A DNA stretch of 26,407 bases from a virus: positions 1 to 26,407 of the IMG/VR virus record IMGVR_UViG_3300044630_001391. One strand, given 5' to 3'. Below, piece by piece: positions 1 to 5,228 of this stretch (its first letter is position 1; every line of letters starts with the position of its first letter). The notes beneath the pieces were generated by a model. That model ran no database searches and was not told the origin of the DNA. It saw nothing but the letters and a program-made list of their open reading frames with translations. The position numbers and the translations under genes were made by a program.

Positions 1-98
1 ACGCCATCTCATCACCTGCCACGGGATTGGTTTTGTACGATTCCACAACTAACAAATTACAATGCTACAATGGTAGCACTTGGAACGATTTATTCTAA
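1..98 (+). CDS. Tail fibre/receptor-binding protein, C-terminal fragment
   Basis: Only the last 31 codons are in the window, read from base 3 to the TAA at 96-98. The end reads AISSPATGLVLYDSTTNK followed by LQCYNGSTWNDLF. From memory, this ending is common in structural and tail-fibre proteins of Bacteroidota phages. It probably belongs at the distal tail. The gene that starts at 26076 and runs off the right edge is the obvious candidate for the N-terminal part, but joining the two window ends directly puts them out of frame. The stop codon forms the first bases of a promoter-like TAATTTTG box. Confidence 0.6.
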   Translation, partial: AISSPATGLVLYDSTTNKLQCYNGSTWNDLF

Positions 99-103
99 TT
101 TTG
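96..103 (+). promoter_or_regulatory. Promoter -7 box (TAATTTTG), probably left from before the endonuclease insertion
   Basis: TAATTTTG matches the Bacteroidota -7 consensus TAnnTTTG. It lies 7 bases before an ATG at 111 that opens a six-codon frame (MKAIQN, stop at 129-131). No clear -33 TTTG was found at standard spacing. The truncated frame resembles the start of the gene at 684, so this may be that gene's original promoter. Confidence 0.45.
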
Positions 104-145
104 TAAATATATGAAAGCAATTCAAAACTGAAAGCAATTAATGCG

Positions 146-153
146 TATCTTTG
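146..153 (+). promoter_or_regulatory. Promoter -7 box (TATCTTTG) of the GIY-YIG gene
   Basis: TATCTTTG fits TAnnTTTG and ends 3 bases before the ATG at 157, so a transcript from it would be essentially leaderless. No good -33 element is visible. The box supports choosing ATG 157 over the TTG at 151. Confidence 0.4.
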
Positions 154-156
154 AGT

Positions 157-696
157 ATGGCATACATTTATAGACATATCAGATTAGACACAAATCAACC
201 ATTTTACATTAGTATGAGTTCGGATAATAAACGACCATTTAGGAAATCGCTTCGTACAAAAGAATGGAGTGAAGTTGTGGCTAAAACCAAATATAGGGTT
301 GAAATACTTTTTGATGATTTGAATAGGAATGAGGCATTGCAAAAAGAAAAAGAATTAATTGCTTTGTACAAACGCGAGATTGATGGCGGAACTTTGGTGA
401 ATAAAACACTTGGTGGAATGGGAATCTGTGGTTTCAAAAAAGAACTTATTAGCGAAAGTACACGATTGAAAATGTCGTTAAGTCGAAAAGGAGTTCCAAA
501 GCCAAATCACAGTATTGCGATGAAGGGAAAACCCGCAAAAAATAGAATTCAAATTTATTGTGGGACAAATGGAAAAACTTATTCTTCACTAACCGAAGCA
601 TCAAAAGATTTGGGTCTTGCAATTGGCACAATACACGGATACCTAAACAATACTTTTAAGAACAAATACAAAATAGAAAAATTATGCAAGCAATAA
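157..696 (+). CDS. GIY-YIG homing endonuclease, free-standing
   Basis: This 179-residue protein has the layout of phage GIY-YIG homing nucleases, which cut DNA and promote their own spread. The N-terminal core (residues 1-70) has YIYRHIRLDTNQPFYIS, then KYRVEILFDDL and EKELIALY, which supplies the usual metal-binding Glu. A NUMOD3-like basic stretch follows (about 97-125, SRKGVPKPNHS), then a NUMOD1-like DNA-binding module (about 131-165, GKTYSSLTEASKDLGL). The glycine of YIG is serine here (FYIS), so activity is uncertain. The start is ATG 157, just after a TATCTTTG box. The 3' end overlaps the next gene by 13 bases, and its last codons contain that gene's start codon, consistent with precise insertion at a gene boundary. 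Confidence 0.8.
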   Translation: MAYIYRHIRLDTNQPFYISMSSDNKRPFRKSLRTKEWSEVVAKTKYRVEILFDDLNRNEALQKEKELIALYKREIDGGTLVNKTLGGMGICGFKKELISESTRLKMSLSRKGVPKPNHSIAMKGKPAKNRIQIYCGTNGKTYSSLTEASKDLGLAIGTIHGYLNNTFKNKYKIEKLCKQ

Positions 697-1028
697 AAAT
701 TTTAAGCCCCGTAAACCTTACAAGCGGTTTATCAATCCCATCGGGTTCAGTAGTAGTAATCGCAGAAGGTTACGCTGATGTAAAAAGTCAAAAAGACGGA
801 ATCATTCCCGCTCAAATAGCAACATTTGTGTTTGCAAGTGTTCAAGCATTGGCAGAAGGCAAAGCCCCGATTCAAGGGATTGAGGATTTTAACACTACTT
901 TTTCCAACCTTGAATTATCGGTTGTGGCGTACGAAACAATCCCCGCAGAATCATTGTTGGTGAATGCCGTGTACGATGCATTGGTAGCCATTTATGGTGC
1001 GGAGAATGTGGAACAAATAACCATTTAA
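684..1028 (+). CDS. Conserved phage protein of unknown function
   Basis: This 114-residue acidic protein begins MQAIKILSPVNLTSGLSIPS and has no membrane segment or catalytic motif that I recognise. From memory, similar proteins follow tail-fibre genes in Bacteroidota phages, but the function is unknown. The middle (VIAEGYADVKSQKDG, then IPAQIATFVFASVQALAEGKAP) looks like a small alpha/beta or beta-rich fold. Its position suggests a tail-associated or fibre-assembly role, which is inference. The start lies inside the 3' end of the GIY-YIG gene. An ATG at 111 with a similar first few codons may be the ancestral start. Confidence 0.75.
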   Translation: MQAIKILSPVNLTSGLSIPSGSVVVIAEGYADVKSQKDGIIPAQIATFVFASVQALAEGKAPIQGIEDFNTTFSNLELSVVAYETIPAESLLVNAVYDALVAIYGAENVEQITI

Positions 1029-1042
1029 TCGTTTTGTAGGCA

Positions 1043-1324
1043 ATGACCGCCATAAAGAAAACCCCCTCGCCAATCCCTGTTAGCTTTGAGCAATTTCGTA
1101 AAAACCCAGTTGCTGCCGTGGCTTTTTGTATGCTTTTGGCTGTTAGTTATTTGTATGTTGACCTTAGGTCGGGGTACAAAGAACAGATTGAAAAGAGCAA
1201 CCAGAAAATAGATGCTCTAGATATTAAGATAGATCGCCTGAGCTACGCATTAAAGAAATCCGACAGTGCACTGGCTGCCGCCATCACTGAAATACGAATC
1301 ATGAATACAATGAATAAGCTATGA
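1043..1324 (+). CDS. Small membrane protein with coiled coil
   Basis: This 93-residue protein has one membrane segment (about 24-40, NPVAAVAFCMLLAVSYLYV), followed by a charged heptad-like helix (about 46-78, EQIEKSNQKIDALDIKIDRL). That topology, a short cytosolic N-terminus, one helix and a periplasmic coiled coil, is the one inner-membrane spanins have, and the gene opens the lysis block. It could equally be another phage membrane protein. Its stop overlaps the next start (ATGA). Confidence 0.65.
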   Translation: MTAIKKTPSPIPVSFEQFRKNPVAAVAFCMLLAVSYLYVDLRSGYKEQIEKSNQKIDALDIKIDRLSYALKKSDSALAAAITEIRIMNTMNKL

Positions 1325-1692
1325 GAAACTTTGCTTTAATTTTCTTAACTGTGCTTTTCTTAGGGTGGATTTGCATACCTATTCAAGCAGTTCAGCAACC
1401 GCCTTACGATGAAGTGGAGGCGATGCTAAAGAAGGTCGAAGCTAATTTGCAAACAGCCGGGCAGGCTACCAAGTTAGCGCAGACAATGAGCGCGGAATTA
1501 GTTGAAAAGAAGGTTGAAGAGAAAGCAGAATTAAAGCAGGCGGTTGTAGCAGCAGAAGCTCAGACATTGAAGGCCCAGGCGAAGGTTAAAAAGTACGCCG
1601 TTACAATGATGTTTTTAGGAGTCGATACTGCGATGGCCGACATGGATACAATCAGCATTAATAACATGCTTAGGCTTAACGGGTTGAAATAA
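1321..1692 (+). CDS. Exported coiled-coil protein, unknown function
   Basis: This 123-residue protein begins with a signal peptide (about residues 1-23, hydrophobic FALIFLTVLFLGWICIPIQA). The mature part is a long alanine-, lysine- and glutamate-rich helix (about 30-95) that should form a coiled coil in the periplasm. No lipobox cysteine is seen at the cleavage site. It is translationally coupled to the genes on both sides (ATGA upstream, TAATG downstream). The position in the lysis block suggests envelope disruption or control of lysis, but the function is not established. Confidence 0.6.
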   Translation: MRNFALIFLTVLFLGWICIPIQAVQQPPYDEVEAMLKKVEANLQTAGQATKLAQTMSAELVEKKVEEKAELKQAVVAAEAQTLKAQAKVKKYAVTMMFLGVDTAMADMDTISINNMLRLNGLK

Positions 1693-1814
1693 TGGCAAAG
1701 GCAAGCAAACCCACCGCATCCAGTTGGCAGCCAAAGCCTAAGCGTAAACTGCGCAGGCATACAAAGCACATCAATAAACACAAATCTAAAAAGCCCAGTG
1801 TTGGGCAGGGGTGA
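1692..1814 (+). CDS. Very basic 40-residue protein
   Basis: A short frame starts at ATG 1692, overlapping the previous stop (TAATG), and ends at TGA 1812-1814. The product is very rich in Lys, Arg and His (KPKRKLRRHTKHINKHKSKK) and ends KPSVGQG. From memory, small proteins of this style with a GQG-type end occur in Bacteroidota phage lysis and tail regions. Nucleic-acid or envelope binding is possible. No function is known. The coupled start and even spacing argue that it is a real gene. Confidence 0.55.
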   Translation: MAKASKPTASSWQPKPKRKLRRHTKHINKHKSKKPSVGQG

Positions 1815-1815
1815 T

Positions 1816-2046
1816 ATGAAAAAATTAATGGAAATATTTAAAGGAGACAACGGCCAACTATCCAGTAAGCGGTTCGTCGGAATTATCGGCGCGTTTGTTT
1901 TGTTTGGCACTATGGCACATAACTCAATGAGCCCGCAGGACATTGCACCGAGTGCGGAATTAGTGGCGGCAGTTGAATGGGTAACTATTTTAACGCTTGG
2001 CTTTACAAGTGTAGATAAGTTTAGCGGAAAGAAAAACGACGAATGA
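1816..2046 (+). CDS. Holin-like small membrane protein
   Basis: Read from ATG 1816, the product has 76 residues: a hydrophilic N-terminus (MKKLMEIFKGDNGQLSSKR), a first membrane helix (about 20-37, RFVGIIGAFVLFGTMAH), a loop, a second helix (about 48-66, AAVEWVTILTLGFTSV) and a charged tail (DKFSGKKNDE). Two helices in under 100 residues plus a charged tail fit a class II holin, which opens the inner membrane at lysis. The adjacent spanin-like and cell-wall-enzyme genes support this. A GTG at 1798 is an alternative start. A small hairpin, GCCCA/TGGGC (1793-1806), lies just before the ATG and could affect translation. Confidence 0.65.
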   Translation: MKKLMEIFKGDNGQLSSKRFVGIIGAFVLFGTMAHNSMSPQDIAPSAELVAAVEWVTILTLGFTSVDKFSGKKNDE

Positions 2047-2336
2047 AAAACGGGGGCTTCTGGGCTGTCTGTTTAATTGTGTTAGCAGTTTGCCTGTACA
2101 CTATAACGAAAGTGCCTGAGAAGCCCGTTAAAATCGTTCAGATAGATAAGGAGGTTGTGTTAATGCACGACACGCTCCGACAGATACGGCTTAAGTACAA
2201 AACCTTGCACGATACGCAGACTATAATAACTCAGAAATATGACACGCTTTACCTTACTCTTACTGGCGATACTAGCTGCAGCGCCACGCGTCGCCTTATC
2301 GCAATGCACCGACAGCTCGATAGTCTCGGCAAGTAA
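2043..2336 (+). CDS. Inner-membrane spanin-like protein
   Basis: This 97-residue protein has one N-terminal membrane helix (about 6-21, FWAVCLIVLAVCLYTI) and then a polar, largely helical domain (KIVQIDKEVVLMHDTLRQIR onward). This is the topology of Rz-like inner-membrane spanins. Its last 98 bases are overlapped in another frame by the next gene, as in many Rz/Rz1 pairs. It overlaps the holin-like gene by 4 bases (ATGA). Spanin families share little sequence, so the call rests on topology and context. Confidence 0.55.
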   Translation: MKNGGFWAVCLIVLAVCLYTITKVPEKPVKIVQIDKEVVLMHDTLRQIRLKYKTLHDTQTIITQKYDTLYLTLTGDTSCSATRRLIAMHRQLDSLGK

Positions 2337-2544
2337 TTTGTATTTAATTAAAGGAGCAGAGGCGCGGGAAAACTTAGCACTGTGCAGGGAGTTTCGGAAA
2401 GTCGATAGCGCAGTCATTGCGCAGCAGAGCAAGATTGAGGCAAAGCTTTTAGATCGCATACAGGCAACCGATAAGGCGGTAACTAAGTGGAAACGCTTAA
2501 CGCTTGGCATTTCATTGCTAAGTATTATTTTTGCTATACTATGA
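2239..2544 (+). CDS. Spanin-like protein with signal sequence and C-terminal membrane helix
   Basis: This 101-residue protein starts inside the previous gene in a different frame. It has an N-terminal export signal (about 4-21, FTLLLLAILAAAPRVALSQ) with a Cys at 23, a helical periplasmic part (about 37-83) and a C-terminal membrane helix (about 86-101, RLTLGISLLSIIFAIL). Lipoprotein signal plus C-terminal inner-membrane helix is the topology of unimolecular spanins such as T1 gp11. The lipobox would be LSQC, and Gln at -1 is not canonical, so lipidation is uncertain. Without lipidation it could be a plain exported membrane protein. The stop overlaps the endolysin start (ATGA). Confidence 0.6.
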   Translation: MTRFTLLLLAILAAAPRVALSQCTDSSIVSASNLYLIKGAEARENLALCREFRKVDSAVIAQQSKIEAKLLDRIQATDKAVTKWKRLTLGISLLSIIFAIL

Positions 2545-3104
2545 ACATACAAACATTAAAGGCCACGATGGCCGCTAAGAAATACGCTTTCTTTGAGGGC
2601 GGCGAATACAATTTAAATATTATAGGGATCCGCAACAGTTCCACAGGCTCGAAAGTTACTAACGCTTTTGACGATAAGCTTGTAGTTGCTTACCAAGTTG
2701 CCGGGGCTTGGGTGATCAAAGAATATCCAATTACAACGGATAACGGCGGCGGTACTGCGCGCCTAGTTTGCAACCAGTACAGAGGTAGCCACGCCATCGG
2801 CTTGCACCAGGGAAAGTATGAGGCGCTGCGCCAAGTTGCACCTGTAACAGTGTACCGCGATTTTACAAAGGATGGAATATATCAAACAGATAAAACAGAA
2901 ACAGGCGTTTTTGGTATTAATATACATAAGGCTGGAGTTGACAGTACACGCGTTGACGACTGGAGCCACGGCTGCCAAGTCTTTAAACGAGTTGCTGATT
3001 TTAACGAGTTTATGCTATTAGCAAAAAAAGCGGCCGCCTTGCATGGCAACCGCTTTAGTTATACTTTGATAGAAAGCAAGGACTTAGTTAACCTTTTGGA
3101 TTAA
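2541..3104 (+). CDS. L,D-transpeptidase-like cell-wall enzyme, probable endolysin
   Basis: The 187-residue product starts at ATG 2541, coupled to the upstream gene. An in-frame start at 2487 would only add sequence overlapping that gene. The key signature is FGINIHKAG (125-132) followed by DDWSHGCQVF (139-148). This resembles the His...(S/T)-x-G-C active site of YkuD-type L,D-transpeptidases, with His129, His143 and Cys145 as candidate catalytic residues. Such a domain would act on peptidoglycan stem peptides. The neighbours (holin- and spanin-like genes) suggest it is the lysis enzyme. There is no signal peptide, so export would depend on the holin. A role in crosslink editing instead of hydrolysis cannot be excluded. 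Confidence 0.65.
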   Translation: MNIQTLKATMAAKKYAFFEGGEYNLNIIGIRNSSTGSKVTNAFDDKLVVAYQVAGAWVIKEYPITTDNGGGTARLVCNQYRGSHAIGLHQGKYEALRQVAPVTVYRDFTKDGIYQTDKTETGVFGINIHKAGVDSTRVDDWSHGCQVFKRVADFNEFMLLAKKAAALHGNRFSYTLIESKDLVNLLD

Positions 3105-3696
3105 TCTTGGCATTGATTGCATCCACGCTAGCGGGTTGCATAGGCGTTATGTCTATCACTTCCTCGCTCGTTTGCATGCCCATTAATACCTCGGGGGCGT
3201 AAAGCCTGCCAAAGAAAGCAGCGGCCCTGTATTTTAGCATAAGCTCAGGCATTGTAATCCACTTGCTGCCTGTCTTGGTTAGCCATCCTTCTGCCTTTGC
3301 CATAGCTAAAGACACTGTGGGGCCTTCTAACACTTCGCCCGTTGCTTTGTCTGTTGCTACTGCTTTGCACTTATCAGCGTCGCCTTGGAAACGGAGGGTA
3401 GTGAAGCGGCCGCAGCTGTTCAATGAGGCAATAATAAAACTAGAGCCCCAAGATGGGCGGCCATGAATGATGTGTAAATTTTGCATCACCATAAGCGGAC
3501 TAGCGCCCATACGGTTAGCCATTTCTAGGGCAACGAGCGTGTTGGCCACGTTGTTTTTATACTGGGTTGGTACTAGGTCGCTAGATGATAGGACTTTTGC
3601 GATACGCTGGGCGTGTTCAAACTGCGCCGGGGCGAAGATTGCGCCGTTGTTTGGCTCAATGGTGGTTAGTTCGGTGGTGTTATTTACGGTTTCCAT
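3088..3696 (-). CDS. recT: RecT-family single-strand annealing protein
   Basis: This 202-residue protein carries the features I associate with RecT-type annealing proteins: a helical N-terminus (FEHAQRIAKVLSSSDLVPTQ), ALEMANRMGASPLMVMQNLH (about 56-75), then GRPSWGSSFIIASLNSCGRF and a C-terminal KWITMPELMLKYRAAAFFGR. RecT proteins coat single-stranded DNA and anneal complementary strands during phage recombination and replication. The gene lies downstream of the RecE-like nuclease on the - strand with a 13-base overlap, giving the usual exonuclease/annealase pair. Its 3' end overlaps the endolysin gene tail to tail by 17 bases, and no terminator is visible between them. Confidence 0.75.
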   Translation of the reverse strand: METVNNTTELTTIEPNNGAIFAPAQFEHAQRIAKVLSSSDLVPTQYKNNVANTLVALEMANRMGASPLMVMQNLHIIHGRPSWGSSFIIASLNSCGRFTTLRFQGDADKCKAVATDKATGEVLEGPTVSLAMAKAEGWLTKTGSKWITMPELMLKYRAAAFFGRLYAPEVLMGMQTSEEVIDITPMQPASVDAINAKINPKG

Positions 3697-4457
3697 ATTT
3701 CTAATTTTGTTACGATTTCAGAATAGCCCGACCAAATGCCAGACTCTTTGCACAGCCTATAAGTGAGCAGATTTTTTTGGTATTTCTGCTTAGCTTCTAG
3801 CAGGTCGTCGGCGCCTAAAAAATAAACGGCACACAGGAACGGCGGGGATTTCTCAACGGCTATAAAGAAAAAGCCTTCACACTCTTTGCCCGTTGCAGCT
3901 TCGAGCCCGTCAGAATAAAACGCGGCCTGTACATCGTAACGATACTTGCGGACGCTTTGGGCGAACCCGCGCGGGCTTGCGTCCTCGGTAGTTTTTAGAT
4001 CTACGATTATATTATCTGGAGTAAGCCAGTCGGGGCGTGCTTTGCAATCCACTTCGATAGCTTCATCGGTCCACTCGATTACTTTCTCTGCCTGGCCTTT
4101 TTTGAGTAGGTATTTAGCAGCAGGAAAACGGCGCACGGCTTCCATAATTCGCTCGCATAGGGTTGCAGTTTCAGAGTCGAGGCAAGTAAGCCCTGCGGAT
4201 TGGGTTAAGAACTCTTCCCATTCGGCCTTCCCCTTGGAGGTTCGGCGGTCAACGCGTGGCCCAACGGCGTAGCGTTTGCCAAACTCTTCGGGCTCCAGTA
4301 CCGCGCAATGGACTGCCGACCCAATGACCAGGGCGGGCGTTTCTTTTTGCGGGGGTGCGTTTGGGTTTAGGTAGCGCTCAAAGTAATGAGCTGGAGCGCG
4401 GTTAATTAGGTCGAGGCCGCTTTTAGATATGCGGCTAGTATTAGTGTGGTAACTCAT
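3684..4457 (-). CDS. recE: RecE/exonuclease VIII-like PD-(D/E)XK nuclease
   Basis: This 257-residue protein is the size of the isolated RecE nuclease domain. Visible motifs, in order, are GSAVHCAVLEPEEF (46-59), CKARPDWLTPDNIIVDLKTT (138-157), which contains the catalytic Asp143 and the D153-x-K155 pair, and the helical YDVQAAFYSDG (174-184). The enzyme should resect double-stranded DNA ends to leave 3' single strands for the RecT protein encoded next. The start codon is 7 bases from a - strand TAAATTTG box, which suggests a leaderless message. The first codons contain a copy of the TATTAGTGTGGT repeat, a possible operator. Confidence 0.85.
   Translation of the reverse strand: MSYHTNTSRISKSGLDLINRAPAHYFERYLNPNAPPQKETPALVIGSAVHCAVLEPEEFGKRYAVGPRVDRRTSKGKAEWEEFLTQSAGLTCLDSETATLCERIMEAVRRFPAAKYLLKKGQAEKVIEWTDEAIEVDCKARPDWLTPDNIIVDLKTTEDASPRGFAQSVRKYRYDVQAAFYSDGLEAATGKECEGFFFIAVEKSPPFLCAVYFLGADDLLEAKQKYQKNLLTYRLCKESGIWSGYSEIVTKLEIWKP
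4439..4450 (+). repeat. TATTAGTGTGGT repeat, copy 1 (possible operator)
   Basis: This 12-bp word lies in the first codons of the RecE-like gene, just downstream of its promoter, and recurs exactly at 4689-4700. The core TAGTGTGGT occurs inverted at 4819-4827 and 5237-5245, and TAGTGTG occurs at 4782-4788 inside an early promoter. The clustering around a repressor-like gene suggests binding sites for it. Confidence 0.4.
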
Positions 4458-4461
4458 AAGG

Positions 4462-4492
4462 TTGCAAATTTAACACATTATTTGTAAATTTG
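4462..4492 (+). promoter_or_regulatory. Rightward promoter of the HTH gene
   Basis: TTG (4462-4464), 20 bases, then TAAATTTG (4485-4492) fits the Bacteroidota -33/-7 pattern. The box ends 6 bases before ATG 4499, so the transcript would be leaderless or nearly so. It overlaps the leftward recE promoter. Confidence 0.6.
4465..4472 (-). promoter_or_regulatory. Leftward -7 box of the recE-recT operon
   Basis: CAAATTTA on the + strand reads TAAATTTG on the - strand and ends 7 bases before the recE start. It is an exact inverted copy of the rightward box at 4485-4492, with 12 bases between them. A possible -33 CAAA (4496-4499 on the + strand) has longer spacing than usual. Confidence 0.5.
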
Positions 4493-4498
4493 TAGCAA

Positions 4499-4675
4499 AT
4501 GAATAGAAATATTGTAATGGAATTGAAACTGCGAGCGGTTAGTAAAGGGGTCAGTCTTACGAAAGTTTGCGATATGGCAGGGATAAATAGAGGGGTGTTA
4601 AGCCATTGGGCAAAAAAGGAACCCAAGACGTTAACAACTCTGCGCAGGATTAACGAGGTACTGGATACCCTGTAA
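4499..4675 (+). CDS. Cro/CI-like helix-turn-helix regulator, 58 residues
   Basis: The small frame runs from ATG 4499 to TAA 4673-4675. The product contains an XRE-type HTH: SLTKVCDMAGINRGVLSHWA (19-38), where the second helix of the motif should read DNA, followed by TLRRINEVLDTL. It has only the DNA-binding fold, as Cro proteins do. It sits where a phage regulator would be expected: divergent from the recombination genes, with its own promoter, and followed by a strong terminator. It probably controls the leftward promoter, its own promoter, or the early promoter at 4777. Whether it supports lysogeny is unknown, since no integrase is seen. Confidence 0.75.
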   Translation: MNRNIVMELKLRAVSKGVSLTKVCDMAGINRGVLSHWAKKEPKTLTTLRRINEVLDTL

Positions 4676-4688
4676 TACTTTTGCACCT

Positions 4689-4700
4689 TATTAGTGTGGT
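4689..4700 (+). repeat. TATTAGTGTGGT repeat, copy 2 (possible operator)
   Basis: An exact copy of the word at 4439-4450, lying between the HTH gene stop and its terminator. Related copies follow at 4782-4788 and, inverted, at 4819-4827, flanking the early promoter. Confidence 0.4.
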
Positions 4701-4717
4701 GCTAATTTTTTTAGTTT

Positions 4718-4748
4718 GCCTCGGGTTTCGGCTCGGGGCTTTTTTTTT
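4718..4748 (+). terminator. Rho-independent terminator after the HTH gene
   Basis: GCCTCGGG (4718-4725) pairs with CTCGGGGC (4732-4739) over eight positions, two of them G-U, around a six-base loop TTTCGG, followed by nine T residues. It separates the HTH transcript from the early operon. Confidence 0.85.
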
Positions 4749-4776
4749 AAAAAAAATTAAAATATTTTAAAAAATG

Positions 4777-4807
4777 TTTGGTAGTGTGTAAAACTCGCCT
4801 ATATTTG
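4777..4807 (+). promoter_or_regulatory. Main early promoter (Bacteroidota type)
   Basis: TTTG (4777-4780), 19 bases, then TATATTTG (4800-4807) is a close match to the Bacteroidota consensus in sequence and spacing. It lies in a very AT-rich stretch and drives the operon that begins at 4827, with a short leader of at most 19 bases. TAGTGTG (4782-4788) sits in the spacer and ACCACACTA (4819-4827) covers the start codon, so regulator binding here is plausible. Confidence 0.8.
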
Positions 4808-4826
4808 CACATACAAAAACCACACT

Positions 4827-5009
4827 ATGACAAACGAAACAAGAAAAAACAGAGACGAATTTAGAGCATTAAACTTAAAAATTCGCAGTCACCAAAGAAC
4901 AATTAAAATGAACTCAGCAGCTAAGCAAGTATTTACTCAGGAGTATTTAGATTGGGTTAATCAATTAATTGAGCGCAGTATTTACTTATCAATTCACGGG
5001 GGTTTTTAA
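4827..5009 (+). CDS. Small early protein, unknown function
   Basis: The 60-residue product is basic in its first half (ETRKNRDEFRALNLKIRSHQ) and has no membrane segment or known motif. It is the first gene after the strong early promoter and is followed at once by a hairpin that overlaps its stop codon. It is therefore probably made early and in larger amounts than the genes downstream. First genes of early operons often alter host functions, but nothing in this sequence shows that here. Confidence 0.65.
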   Translation: MTNETRKNRDEFRALNLKIRSHQRTIKMNSAAKQVFTQEYLDWVNQLIERSIYLSIHGGF

Positions 5010-5025
5010 CCCCCTTTAATTTTTA
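4998..5025 (+). terminator. Terminator or attenuator inside the early operon
   Basis: GGGGGTT (4998-5004) pairs perfectly with AACCCCC (5008-5014) around a TTT loop, followed by TTTAATTTTT. The stop codon TAA (5007-5009) lies in the hairpin. The next gene starts at 5031 with no new promoter box, so partial read-through is likely, setting a high first-gene to downstream ratio. Confidence 0.65.
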
Positions 5026-5030
5026 AAACT

Positions 5031-5228
5031 ATGGATGCAATCTACCTTATTTTAGCAACCCCTTTAGCCGTTGCAGTCAGTTTCACCGTTTGGAAATTTA
5101 AACAGTACAAGCGCGACATTAACAACCTCCCAGAGGCCAAGCCTTACCAATGGGAAAAGGACGAATTTATCCCGCACTTTGACGATTACACGCAGATGCT
5201 AACCCAAAGAAAAACTAAAAATAAATGA
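5031..5228 (+). CDS. Small single-span membrane protein
   Basis: The 65-residue product has an N-terminal membrane helix (about 3-21, AIYLILATPLAVAVSFTVW) and a charged cytosolic tail rich in Lys and Asp (FKQYKRDINNLPEAKPYQWE). No family is recognised. The start lies just after the attenuator hairpin. The end overlaps the next gene start (ATGA at 5225). Confidence 0.6.
   Translation: MDAIYLILATPLAVAVSFTVWKFKQYKRDINNLPEAKPYQWEKDEFIPHFDDYTQMLTQRKTKNK

Noticed and set aside
3946-4272. A 108-codon + strand frame opposite recE
   Set aside because: Its product is rich in Ser and Arg, and it lies entirely antisense to a gene with clear nuclease motifs. It is a by-product of that gene's codon use.
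4676-4748. Possible small RNA from a TACTTTTG box (4676-4683) to the terminator
   Set aside because: The box fits TAnnTTTG, but no -33 element is present and the terminator is sufficiently explained as the end of the HTH gene.
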